A stretch of DNA of 64,000 nucleotides from assembly GCF_016587375.1 (NCBI RefSeq), contig NZ_BNJG01000002.1, positions 62,001 through 126,000 of the forward strand. Reading direction: 5' to 3'. The translations under genes and the position numbers were made by a program. The first letter of the stretch is position 1. Each line of letters opens with the position of its first letter. Shown here piece after piece: positions 19,163 to 27,451 of this stretch. Origin of the DNA: Ktedonobacter robiniae. GTDB taxonomy: Bacteria; Chloroflexota; Ktedonobacteria; Ktedonobacterales; Ktedonobacteraceae. Below the pieces are notes generated by a model that searched no databases, was not told the DNA's origin, and was given only the letters and a program-made list of their open reading frames with translations.

Positions 19163-19577
19163 CAAACATGAGCAGTTGCCCTCAATCTTGAGCAGCACAA
19201 CCATTGGTAACGGATCAAGCCGCTCCACAAGCGAATGGTTGCAAATCGTTTTTGTAAATGAGGAAGGAGGAAAGAGGTCCTTCATTTTTCTGTTACGGTG
19301 GAAAAGCTAAGTAGCAAAAACCTTGGGTTTCTTGAGATGTATCCATGCATCGAGGGGCAGCCAACGCTCTTCATTTACGTGCGAGAAAGGCGTAGAGCGT
19401 TAGCCAGCAGATATGAGCAATCGCCCACACGGTCCTCATACGCTCCAATTCCTTCCTGAATAATAACTGCGTGTGGTTTCCTTCCCCCCTCAACACCGAT
19501 GCGAGGAGGAAACAGATGTGTCCCGGAACCCGCGTACAGGCGTCGATGAGAGGAAGGCTCATTTCACGCAGCCGCCT

Positions 19578-20573
19578 TTAGTTTTTGTGCCACCCAGGGA
19601 GCAGCACGATTTTGCCAGTGCTCTGGCGCGTTTCCATCAAGCGATGCGCCGCTGCGGCTTCCTCCAATGGAAAGCGGTGATGGACCTGCACGTGCAACTG
19701 CCCCGCTAGCACATACTGGAACAGCTTTTTCAACGCGGGCACCACGAGATCGGGGCGTGTTCCGGCATACCCCGCGTAGAAGCCGGTCACGGTGGAGCAA
19801 CGCGCCGTCAGCTTTTCGGAGTCGATGACCGCGCGCTGCCCGCTGGCTTTGCCGAACGTGACGATGCGTCCCAGTGGGGCGAGGCACGTGAAGTTCTCAG
19901 AAAATTGCACCCCGCCAATCATATCCAGCATGAGGTCAACCCCTTTGCCATCGGTGGCCTGCAAGACCTGCGTGGTCCAGTCTGGTTGGGTATAGTTGAT
20001 GCCTACATCCGCGCCCAGCGACAATGCGAGGTCCAGTTTCGCTGGGGTGCTGGCAGTAGCGATGATCTGCCCGGCTTCCAGGAGCCGGGCGAGTTGAACG
20101 GCCAGCGTGCCAACGCCGCCCGCCGCCGCCTGAATGAGAATGCGCTCCCCTGGCTGGATGTGCCCAAAAGTAGCGAGAATGTGATAGGCGGTCAATCCTT
20201 GGAGAGGAATGGCCACCGCTTGAGCGGCATCCAGACCAGGGGGTACCGGAATGATCGAGGCTGCTGGCACCGCCACATATTCAGCATAACCACCGTGCGA
20301 GAGCAACCCGATCACCCGTGTTCCCACAGGAAGAGCCGTTGCGCCTTCGCCCGCTTCGACGATGACACCGACGACCTCTACTCCTGGGGTAGAGGGGAAA
20401 GTGAGCGGTTCTCTTGAGGCAGAGGAACTGCGGCGGTGGTCAACATCAGTATAGTTGACGCCGCTCGCTTCAACTTGGAGCAACACCTGCCCGGCTTTGG
20501 GGTGAGGGATCGCGGTTTCCTCCAGCCGCAGCACATCCGGTTCACCACATTCGTAAAAGCGAACAATTTTCAT
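19578..20573 (-). CDS. NADPH:quinone oxidoreductase-like MDR protein
   Basis: A 331-residue medium-chain dehydrogenase/reductase without the structural or catalytic zinc cysteines, like quinone oxidoreductases. Motifs are VEASGVNYTDVDHR, TPGVEVVGVIVEAGEG, the nucleotide-binding ILIQAAAGGVGTLAVQLARL and a GKIVLLPGW end. It probably reduces quinones or enones with NADPH. It is the last gene of a minus-strand operon: it starts 28 nt after the TetR stop and presumably is controlled by that repressor. Its base composition is richer in G+C than that of the surrounding transposon ends. Confidence 0.88.
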   Translation of the reverse strand: MKIVRFYECGEPDVLRLEETAIPHPKAGQVLLQVEASGVNYTDVDHRRSSSASREPLTFPSTPGVEVVGVIVEAGEGATALPVGTRVIGLLSHGGYAEYVAVPAASIIPVPPGLDAAQAVAIPLQGLTAYHILATFGHIQPGERILIQAAAGGVGTLAVQLARLLEAGQIIATASTPAKLDLALSLGADVGINYTQPDWTTQVLQATDGKGVDLMLDMIGGVQFSENFTCLAPLGRIVTFGKASGQRAVIDSEKLTARCSTVTGFYAGYAGTRPDLVVPALKKLFQYVLAGQLHVQVHHRFPLEEAAAAHRLMETRQSTGKIVLLPGWHKN

Positions 20574-20600
20574 CCTGTCTATCCTTTCATAGCTGTGAGG

Positions 20601-21146
20601 TTACTCTTGCGGGGCTTCTTCAATGCGCGCGAAACGCCAGAGGGCGCGCCGTGCAGCTTCGTTGCGTCCAGTTTCCAGTTCCACCAGGGCCGTCTCGGCA
20701 CCCAGAGCGGCAAAGAAACGGGCGCTGATTTCGGCATCAGGCCAGCCCATTGCCTGAAAATCTGCCTGTGCTATAGCGGCGAATTCCCCGCTGCGCCGTT
20801 GCACCTCTGCAGCGATGAGCGGCTCAGAGCGTGCTTCTAACAAGAGGGCTTTGACGGCTCGCTCGTGCAGGCAGCCATCCAGGTAGGTTTCCATGCTCTT
20901 GCGTAGCCGCTCAGCGCCAGGGGAGAGTGGGGCGATGGCCTGGAGAAGAGCGTCGCGCAGCCGCTCATAAAACTGTACGTGCAGCGCCACCAGGAAGGCG
21001 GTGCGATCAGGAAAATGCACATAAAACGTGCCTTTTGCAACGCCCGCCTTGTTGACAACGGCATCGACCGTGAGGCGATTCAGGCCACCGCTGGTGGCCA
21101 GGTCAAGTCCTGCGTCAACGAGCGCCTGACGAGTGGGATGAGACAT
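20601..21146 (-). CDS. TetR-family transcriptional regulator
   Basis: 181 residues. The N-terminal helix-turn-helix is RQALVDAGLDLATSGGLNRL with VDAVVNKAGVAKGTFYVHF; the rest is an all-helical ligand-binding domain. The start MSHPTRQALVDAG overlaps the 3' end of the hydrolase gene by 32 nt, so translation is probably coupled. A near-perfect 18-bp palindrome at 22034-22051, upstream of the hydrolase, is the likely operator, which would make the operon self-regulated. Confidence 0.9.
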   Translation of the reverse strand: MSHPTRQALVDAGLDLATSGGLNRLTVDAVVNKAGVAKGTFYVHFPDRTAFLVALHVQFYERLRDALLQAIAPLSPGAERLRKSMETYLDGCLHERAVKALLLEARSEPLIAAEVQRRSGEFAAIAQADFQAMGWPDAEISARFFAALGAETALVELETGRNEAARRALWRFARIEEAPQE

Positions 21147-21948
21147 GGGACCTCCGATCGTCGGGAATGGAAAGGAAAAAGGCTTCAAGCGCTTTGAGGA
21201 AGGCGTCAGGATCCTCTGCAAAGGGTTCGTGGCCGGTTTCCAGCACCACATACTGGGCATGCGGAATACTCGCGCGCGCGTTGTCCCCATCTCGGATCAC
21301 CGGGTCAAAGCGTCCGTAGATCAGCAGGGTGGGGGCAAGGATCTGAGCCGCCGCCGCGCGCAAATCATGGTCGGGGTGGGTAAAACTACGCCAGATGGCA
21401 GCATCGACGGCGACGCGTGAGGGGATGGCCCGCCCCGCGTCGATCTCGGCAATCAGCCGGTTCACCAGAGGCGTGCGCCGTTTGAGATAGAACCTGGCAA
21501 AGCTCGTCGCCATCAGGCGGGTCACGAACTCGCGCCCTTTGAGCCAGCAACCCAGCCGTATAAAGAGTGTTGGCGGACTAAACCCGCCCGAATCCACCAG
21601 GATGAGCGCGCGTACGCGCTCGGGATGCCGGATGGCAAGCCGTGCTGCCGCGTAGCCACCAACCGAGTTGCCTAAAAAAATGGCCGACTCCAGGTGCAGA
21701 CCATCTACCACCTCCTCCAGCACGTCGGCCAGGAACATGGCCGAGGCCGACTGAGGCGGCTCTGGCGCAGGCGAGTCACCGTAGCCGGGCCAGTCCAGGG
21801 CAATCGTGCGGAAAGAACGCGAAAGCTGGGGCACGATGCTGTCAAAATGATGATGGTCGCCCGGATTCGCGGGCAGGAGCACGAGCGGAAGACCTGCCCC
21901 TTGCTCCTCATACGCGACGCGTCCAACACGTGTTCCAATCGTAAGCAT
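21115..21948 (-). CDS. alpha/beta-fold hydrolase
   Basis: 277 residues with the complete catalytic triad of the fold. The nucleophile elbow is FLGNSVGGYAA (Ser), the acid lies in YGRFDPVIRDGD (Asp) and the histidine in LETGHEPFAED. The oxyanion-loop region is LPANPGDHHHFDSIVP. It resembles epoxide hydrolases and C-C bond hydrolases, but the substrate is unknown. It is the first gene of the operon with TetR and the quinone oxidoreductase, so a role in degrading or detoxifying a small organic molecule is a reasonable inference. No signal peptide. Confidence 0.88.
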   Translation of the reverse strand: MLTIGTRVGRVAYEEQGAGLPLVLLPANPGDHHHFDSIVPQLSRSFRTIALDWPGYGDSPAPEPPQSASAMFLADVLEEVVDGLHLESAIFLGNSVGGYAAARLAIRHPERVRALILVDSGGFSPPTLFIRLGCWLKGREFVTRLMATSFARFYLKRRTPLVNRLIAEIDAGRAIPSRVAVDAAIWRSFTHPDHDLRAAAAQILAPTLLIYGRFDPVIRDGDNARASIPHAQYVVLETGHEPFAEDPDAFLKALEAFFLSIPDDRRSHVSSHSSGAR

Positions 21949-22033
21949 GAGTATCTCCTTCGAAAGACCAGGAGCCTGCGCGCTGCTGCTCCCGGCCCAA
22001 AGACAGCAGAGGGAAGCTGCTATTCATTGGCCA

Positions 22034-22051
22034 TGACTGACTAGTCGGTCA
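22034..22051. promoter_or_regulatory. putative TetR operator palindrome
   Basis: TGACTGACTAGTCGGTCA reads the same on both strands except at one symmetric pair of positions. It lies about 85 bp upstream of the hydrolase start codon and is the only strong palindrome in that gap, as expected for the operator of the TetR protein encoded in the operon. Confidence 0.6.
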
Positions 22052-22486
22052 CAGCATAGCAGACGAAAAGGGAGGCTGTCAAGGGACCTCAGGCGCATAG
22101 GGAGGCAGTACCAGAATTTCGTTGGTTCCAAGGGATCATCAGCAAGGGGAAAAGGAGGTGTTTACTAGGCTACCAGACTTCTGCCTTATACCATATTGAA
22201 ATAAAACGGGTAAGTGAAGCTGATTGATGAGTTGCAGAATCGACCGTTTTCTGACATTCATAGTTCTGTTTTTCTGTCAGAGAAATGCGCTATCTCCGCA
22301 AGCGTGAGCACAGCGATTGGAAGAGTATCAAAAAACGTACCACAATCAAAGTGTCATTTTCTCCAGAGGCGAGATGAGTATCTGACACTCACAGGAGAGG
22401 TTTTTTGTAAGCTGGAGCAATCGGTGTTTCCTTAGCGGAATTTAGAGAGGTTTTTATGTTGGGACTCCAATTTCGCAGATAGGCTG
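22052..22486. other. intergenic within element 3
   Basis: No gene is recognised between the operon promoter region and the right end of element 3. Short frames exist but none has a family match or a good start. Confidence 0.35.
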
Positions 22487-22620
22487 AATTTACAAAAACG
22501 GTGTGCAACAATCCGCCTCTCTGGCGCTTTTTCAGCGTGTCAACCGCTGTGCTGCTCAACATTGAGGGCAAGTGCTAACCTTTGAGGTCAAAACCTGCCC
22601 ACTTGGTAGGTCATTTACCA
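22487..22620 (-). repeat. right end of Tn7-like element 3
   Basis: Contains the terminal CATTTACCA, the inner cores TTGAGGTCAAAACC and ATTGAGGGCAA, and the deeper GCGCTTTTTCAGC block. The orphan end at 47379-47472 has the same order of blocks, including the 13-mer GCGCTTTTTCAGC. Confidence 0.7.
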
Positions 22621-22624
22621 GTAA

Positions 22625-22703
22625 TGGTAAATGCCTTACGAAGTGAGCAGATCTGGCCTGCGAACGTGAAAAATTGCCCTCAATCTTGAACATTGGGACA
22701 CAC
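22625..22703 (+). repeat. left end of the tnsABC element
   Basis: Starts TGGTAAATGCC, continues GAAGTGAGCAG, TCTGGCCTG, AACGTG, ATTGCCCTCAATCTTGA and GGACACACG. Its complement, with few changes, is found at 27357-27433. Only the four bases GTAA separate it from the right end of element 3. Confidence 0.75.
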
Positions 22704-22827
22704 GTTCCTAGAAAAACGGCTTTCTGTCGGGTATACTTTTCTGAAATCTGTAAATTGCATGCCGAGTTTCGGGAGTGGCGACCAGTTCGTAAGCGCAAGA
22801 CGGACGCACATATCAAGCGAGGATGCG

Positions 22828-24024
22828 ATGGCCGTACCAGAAGTCCAGGGCATTGATCTGTTCAAAATAGCGGGCCGTTCCATTTCAGGATGGGTTCCCA
22901 GTTTCAAAACGGGCATGATTGTCAGGCAACCGTTCTGTAGCCAGCTCGAAGAACGATTACTGCTCTGGCTTGAGTATCATCCCCAGGTGAAAAGCTATGC
23001 ACGTGGCGACATCAGCCCAGCGTTCGCGAGCACCTATCGGCTGCCAATCCCGCAACACGCGCCTTTCGCGATTGGCTACACGTTTGAGGATAAACCCCAT
23101 CATTATCTGCCCGATGCGGTGGGAACGCTCTCCAACGGGCAGCCGTTCATCGCCGAGGCGGGCATGGAGGATAACAAGCGAGGAGATCGTAACCTCGCCA
23201 AAGCGGAAGCCGCACGAAGGCTGGCCCGCTTGCAACAAGGTATCTTCTGGATTGGCACAGAGCGCACCCTGACCAAACGTCGTTACTACAACCTGGTCTT
23301 TTTGCACGCCAGGCGCAAGGCGTTTCCAGCCTTTGCAGACATTGCCGAATCCCTCGTTTCTGTCTGGCCGTGGGGAGAAATGGCCCCGGTCAGCGAGGTG
23401 GCAAGTAGGCTTTCACACCAGTTTCCCGTCGATCTGGTGGAAGCGGCGATCTGGAAAGTTGTGGCAGAAGCGGCTGCCCAAGGACATCTTCTGATCGATC
23501 TGGAGCAGTTCACACTCTCTCGCACGCTTCCCCTGGCTCTCCTTCCACCTGATGCTCCGGCGATTGTACCCTCACCTCTCCCTGACACGCTTCTGTCTGA
23601 ACCAGAGACGTTGGAGGTTCAAACCGTTTCACATGCGCCGCCTCCCCTCATTCCTGGTCCAACATTTGATGCTTCGCGGCTTTCTTCGTCACAACGAGAG
23701 CAATTTCACCGTAACCTGCGAGCCGTCGAACAGGTGCTGGCCGGGGCGACCCAAAGCAGTGTCTCAATCCAGGAGGGCATCCCCCGTTCGACGCTTTCGC
23801 GACTGGTGAGTCGTACCCGTGAGAGAGGCCAGATGGCTTGTGTCCCTCATGGCAGCTACCGTCGAGCCACACGTCTGCATCCAGCTTTTGCCGAGTGTAT
23901 CCGTCGGCTGTTTTTACTCCCCACACGCCTCACCATGACCGCGATTCGGGAGCACACAGAAATGCAACAGGTGGCAGCCCGAATATCCTCGGAAATGGGA
24001 ACACCCATCAGTCTTCCCTCCTAA
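22828..24024 (+). pseudogene. tnsA: TnsA-like endonuclease fused to TnsB N-terminus
   Basis: About 398 residues. The first half is a TnsA-type restriction-like domain: SQLEERLLLWLEYHPQVKSY, then YLPDAVGTLSNGQPFIAEAG and AKAEAARRLARLQQGIFW with a winged-helix-like tail. The expected E-x-K of the PD-(D/E)xK site reads E-A-G here, so 5'-strand cleavage is uncertain. The second half (SSSQREQFHRNLRAVEQVL, TQSSVSIQEGIPRSTLSRLV) is a helix-turn-helix region like the N-terminus of TnsB. It ends at a stop near 24022. One extra base there (TAAC instead of TAC) would, if removed, join it in frame to the next segment (SYKQVRTAVEHLK). I read an ancestral TnsA-TnsB fusion. Confidence 0.75.
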
Positions 24025-24031
24025 CAAGCAG

Positions 24032-24930
24032 GTGCGAACAGCCGTAGAGCACTTGAAGATGGACCTAGACCTGGTGGCGGTGCGCGAGGGAGCCAAGTCG
24101 GTTGCACGGCCACGCGAGTCTGCCGAGTCATTTGTGCTTTCCATTCCGGCTCCAGCACTGCTCACGCAGGTCGACGAGCACACAATGGACTTGTATGTCG
24201 TTACTCCCTCCGGGGAAACTGTTGCGAGCCGTGTGCATGCGGCGGTCCTCATCTGTGTCAAAACGGCAGCGATTCTGGGCGCGATCCTGGCGTTGGGGCC
24301 ACTAAAGGAAGAGGACTACATGCGCTTGGTCAAGGTCAGCATGAAAAGGAAAGATCACCTGGTCGCCATCAATGGATGTGAGCGCTCATGGCACTGTTTT
24401 GGCAAGCCAGCCATTATCTTTCATGACCGAGGGAAGATTTTCACTTCCGAGCGCGCGCGGCAGGTGCTCGTGGATCGATTAGGAATCATTACCGAACAAG
24501 CCCCACCCTACGCGCCATCAGCAAAAGGAACAGTCGAATCGCTCTTTCGGTGGATGACGGAGCGTTTTGAAAAGAGGCTCCCCAACACGTCGTACGGCGT
24601 CCACGACGCTGAAACAGCGGCGCAAGCGGGAGGCATGACGCTGGAAGAGTTGGAGCGTTGCTTCTATCAGGCTATCGTTGACGATTACCAACGAGACTTC
24701 GATACCCTACGGCAACAGCGTCGGTATGTGCTGTGGGAGCAGGCCGTGGCGGCATCTGGGGTGCCACAGTATCTGGGTTCACCTGATGACTTGAAATTGT
24801 TGCTCATGAAGGCAGTCAATCGAAAGACCCCGCATCATGGGTACCGTGTGCAAAATGGGAACAGGCTCTCGTTTCAGGGCCGTTGGTATGTGTGTCCAGG
24901 CCTTCTCTCACGGCTTCGGGGCCGTGAGAG
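24032..24930 (+). pseudogene. tnsB: TnsB DDE transposase core
   Basis: Integrase-fold transposase core with all three catalytic acids: LLTQVDEHTMDLYVV (D), PAIIFHDRGKIFTS (D) and SAKGTVESLFRWMTERF (E). It then continues into the beta-barrel domain (YRVQNGNRLSFQGRWYVCPG). It begins in a different frame from the TnsA-like part. Within a 19-bp inverted repeat at 24896-24939 the meaningful frame changes again, so the C-terminal domain is read from the following segment. As it stands it could make only a truncated transposase. Confidence 0.82.
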
Positions 24931-24939
24931 AAGGCCTGG
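24896..24939. repeat. 19-bp perfect inverted repeat inside tnsB
   Basis: The arms 24896-24914 and 24921-24939 are exactly complementary around TTCGGG. It lies in the middle of the transposase coding region and coincides with the second frameshift, so a small inverted duplication probably caused the break. Confidence 0.8.
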
Positions 24940-25358
24940 ACTACGACAGGAGGGACGTAGGAGTGCTCTACATCTTTGTCGGCGGCGAATATGTTGGCGA
25001 AGCGTACTGTCCGCAACTAATGGGGAGCCGCGTCAGCGAATGGGAAGCCAGAGCCATACGTAAACACGATGAGGAACAGGCCAGAATCGCCCGTGAGCAA
25101 GGGTTGCCCGTTCGTGCTCGTATTCAGGACGAAGCACGAACAGCACGCCGTCGTCGGAGCACAGAGATTCGAGCAAGTGAACAAGCCCGCCAATGGGATC
25201 GCCAACGGAGAGACATTCATCCAGCTTTCGTGGCTGAGCGATTAGCAGAAGTACAAGCTGAGATCACGCAATTCGTTACGCTTGCGGAGGCAGTCCCAGA
25301 TGCTGAACCTGATCGTCCTGTATCCATCCTACCCGTCCGCAGGATGCGAGAGGAGTAA
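24931..25358 (+). pseudogene. tnsB: TnsB C-terminal domain (frameshifted part)
   Basis: Continues the transposase as YDRRDVGVLYIFVGGEYVGE (Mu-transposase C-terminal beta barrel). A strongly charged helical tail follows (ARIQDEARTARRRRSTEIRA, RQRRDIHPAFVAERLAEVQA), of the kind that contacts the AAA+ regulator. It stops 5 nt before the tnsC start region, which fits an operon. Confidence 0.75.
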
Positions 25359-25363
25359 CGGTG

Positions 25364-26635
25364 ATGACTCATCCACTTTTCAGAAAGCCCGTTTTCGTCG
25401 AAACGGCCTTCGAGAAACGCTTCCAACAGATGCTGCATGATGCGTGGGACAATCGTTCGTGGCATCTCATTGTGGCTGATCCGGGCGCGGGTAAAACAGT
25501 GGGCATTCGCGACATGCAAAAAAGGGCTGGTGGGCGCTCCGTGCTTGCTGTGGTGGCTCCAAAGAACAATGAAGATGAGCAGGCATTGGGCGACCAGTTT
25601 TTTACCGCATTAGGCATTCCGTTGCGAGGACACTGGCGCACTCGCAAGCCGAAACTCATGGGATACTTGTATCAGTACGGCACCGAGTGTTTAATTGTGG
25701 ATGATGCACACGATCTCTCTTTGGAGCACCTGATGCTGCTCAAGGAAGTGACGGACCAGGGGCGGTTGCAATACGATCACCCGCTAGGGTTGTGCTTGGT
25801 GGCAGCGGGGCGCGGAGACACAATTCCCTTGAAGGAGACATTCGATCTGCCTGATTCAACCTGGCTCCAATTCCGCCGCCGTTTCGACAAATTGTCCCCT
25901 TTTTGCCGCATTGCCAGCCACACCTCGGATGAAGTCCGTGCTATTCTCGCCACGCTAGAAACAGTGTACCAGGAGATCTTTCCGCAGCTCAATCTCCGCC
26001 AATGGACCAGTTCCATCTATACCTGGTTAACACATCCAGTCCTCGACCCAACCCGGTCAGGCCGCGTGACGATGGACAACCTGATGAAATTGGTGACGAC
26101 TGCCTTGGAAGGGTCCTATCTCGCTGGGGCAACTGATGTGGTTCCCTCATGGCTCAAGTCCGCCGCAGAGTTGCTTGTGCTGCGCCATGATACGCTCAAG
26201 CTCATTGATGGGGCAGGGAAGGATATTGGAAATCAAGATCAGAACAAAGCAGAATCGGCCAATAGGAATGGAAAAGAACCCGAACGGCAAACCGTTCCAG
26301 AAAGCGGACAAGCTGAAACGCCCCAACTGCACGAAACGATGAAAGAACAGGAGCGTACGGACACATCTTCCAACTGCATGTTTTCTGGAGAACTGATCCC
26401 CATTGATCTCAAACGATTTACAGAAAGTTCCATTAAGCTTGTGGAGTGTCCTCATTGTGGAAGAATGCGTACCCTCTCCCCAAGTAAAGGTGTTCTCCGG
26501 TTCAAACCACATACCCGACGCAAGCAGCAGACTCCTGTGACAGAGAAACGGTGGTCAGCCACGGGAAAAACAGGCTGGGATGTTGTCGGTGGGCAAGGCG
26601 AAACACTCAAATCAACAGATATTTTCTCATTTTGA
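25364..26635 (+). CDS. tnsC: TnsC/TniB-like AAA+ ATPase
   Basis: About 423 residues. Walker A is VADPGAGKTVG (about 39-48) and Walker B is ECLIVDDAHDL (about 107-117). The sensor-like region LCLVAAGRG and an arginine-rich RRRFDKLSPF follow, as in TnsC and TniB ATPases that recruit the transposase to the target. After about residue 290 comes a low-complexity linker and an unusual tail with one CPHCG-type pair (VECPHCGRMRTL) and basic residues. GAGGAG lies 8 nt before the ATG. It is the only intact core transposition gene of the element. Confidence 0.85.
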   Translation: MTHPLFRKPVFVETAFEKRFQQMLHDAWDNRSWHLIVADPGAGKTVGIRDMQKRAGGRSVLAVVAPKNNEDEQALGDQFFTALGIPLRGHWRTRKPKLMGYLYQYGTECLIVDDAHDLSLEHLMLLKEVTDQGRLQYDHPLGLCLVAAGRGDTIPLKETFDLPDSTWLQFRRRFDKLSPFCRIASHTSDEVRAILATLETVYQEIFPQLNLRQWTSSIYTWLTHPVLDPTRSGRVTMDNLMKLVTTALEGSYLAGATDVVPSWLKSAAELLVLRHDTLKLIDGAGKDIGNQDQNKAESANRNGKEPERQTVPESGQAETPQLHETMKEQERTDTSSNCMFSGELIPIDLKRFTESSIKLVECPHCGRMRTLSPSKGVLRFKPHTRRKQQTPVTEKRWSATGKTGWDVVGGQGETLKSTDIFSF

Positions 26636-26688
26636 TATTATCGCCAATGTTGTTTCTCTGAATATTATCGCCAATGTTGTTTCTTTGA
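26635..26688 (+). repeat. 27-bp tandem duplication
   Basis: Two adjacent 27-base units (26635-26661 and 26662-26688) starting ATATTATCGCCAATGTTG differ at one base. They begin at the tnsC stop codon and end before the ribosome binding site of the cargo gene, so they could be a regulatory site or a replication-slippage scar. Confidence 0.75.
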
Positions 26689-26715
26689 ATTCTTTCTGTG
26701 AAAGGAATATCTCCA

Positions 26716-27114
26716 ATGCGTAAAAAAAACATGGTGATCCTTACGGTCTTGAGTATGGGGCTTGGTCTCCCTGGGGCGTACTTTCAAGCGATTGTCTCGG
26801 CGGAGTGTGATGGCCGCTGTTTTGGGTCTTACACTCCCCCACTCCTCTATGTATGGTTTCCGCTTTTTCTTCTCGGCTTTATGCTCGGTTTTGCGGCCTG
26901 GACCGTTCTTTTCGTCACACAAATCAGCCAGCGCAAATGGGCGTGGGTGGGCCTCACGCTCATCAGTGGGGCGCTAGGTTTCTTTGGATTTTGGGGAGCC
27001 TTTTTTGGTGCACCAGAAGCTACGTTCCTCCTGCTTGCTTCCATCATGTATGTGCTGATTGCTCTGCTCGTCGCACCAGAGGCATCGTTCTGGTACGGTC
27101 CCAACCGGGCGTAA
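26716..27114 (+). CDS. hypothetical membrane protein, Tn cargo
   Basis: 132 residues with four hydrophobic helices: MVILTVLSMGLGLPGAYFQ, the LLYVWFPLFLLGFMLGFAAW stretch, WVGLTLISGALGFFGFWGAF and ATFLLLASIMYVLIALLV. A short loop after helix 1 has two cysteines (SAECDGRCFGSY). No family is recognised. The start MRKKNMVIL has AAAGGAA upstream. It lies between tnsC and the right end, the usual cargo position. Confidence 0.6.
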   Translation: MRKKNMVILTVLSMGLGLPGAYFQAIVSAECDGRCFGSYTPPLLYVWFPLFLLGFMLGFAAWTVLFVTQISQRKWAWVGLTLISGALGFFGFWGAFFGAPEATFLLLASIMYVLIALLVAPEASFWYGPNRA

Positions 27115-27356
27115 TGCAGCGTTTTCTCAATGCTCATCCAGTTTGATCCAATGGACACATCCAGGAGACTCAGCACCTTCCGTGGCAAGAAGGGCATCTC
27201 GCGGGCGAGATCCGTGCCGCTTGTCGCTAGTGCCAATGGGCTGCGTCTCCACGCGTTCTGGCGATAAGAAGGTTCTCTCTATCGAGAAAATCGCAGATGA
27301 TGTATTTTCAATACTTCATGCTGATATTCCAGATGAGAAGCAGTTTGTTCAGGGGA

Positions 27357-27433
27357 TGCGTGTCCTGATGCTCAATATTGAGGGCAATATTCCACGTTTG
27401 AGGGCCAAACTGGCTCACTTCCTATGAAAATCA
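27357..27433 (-). repeat. right end of the tnsABC element
   Basis: On the minus strand it reads TGATTTTCATAGGAAGTGAGC, then TTTGGCCCTCAAACGTG, ATTGCCCTCAATATTGAGC and GGACACGC. It matches the left end block for block. Immediately outside lies the 3' end of an IS110 element. Confidence 0.75.
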
Positions 27434-27451
27434 GAATCCTAACCCGACTCG

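Larger units (their letters stand above)
19175..22620. mobile_element. non-autonomous Tn7-like element 3 (oxidoreductase cargo)
   Basis: The left end (19175-19259) and right end (22487-22620) are inverted relatives. Reading inward, both start TTGCCCTCAAT, share TTGAGCAGCACA and finish CGTTTTTGTAAAT about 85 bases in. The outermost part of the left end (the TGGTAAATGACC segment) is missing, while the right end has it (22600-22620). No transposase is inside. The cargo is a three-gene operon (hydrolase, TetR, quinone oxidoreductase). The right end stops 4 bp before the next element's left end. Confidence 0.65.
22625..27433 (+). mobile_element. Tn7-like transposon with tnsA-tnsB-tnsC
   Basis: The left end (22625-22703) and right end (27357-27433) are inverted repeats. 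Reading inward, both contain GAAGTGAGC, TTTGGCC/TCTGGCC, AACGTG, ATTGCCCTCAAT, TTGA and GGACAC in the same spacing over about 70 bases. Inside are a TnsA-like/TnsB coding region broken by two frameshifts, an intact TnsC-like ATPase and one membrane-protein cargo gene. No TniQ/TnsD, CRISPR array or Cas gene is present. Confidence 0.8.

Noticed and set aside
24022-24035. Programmed ribosomal frameshift in the TnsA-TnsB junction
   Set aside because: No slippery heptamer is present at the junction; a simple one-base insertion explains the break better. In contrast, the A7G at 42783 in the IS3 element is a proper slippery site.
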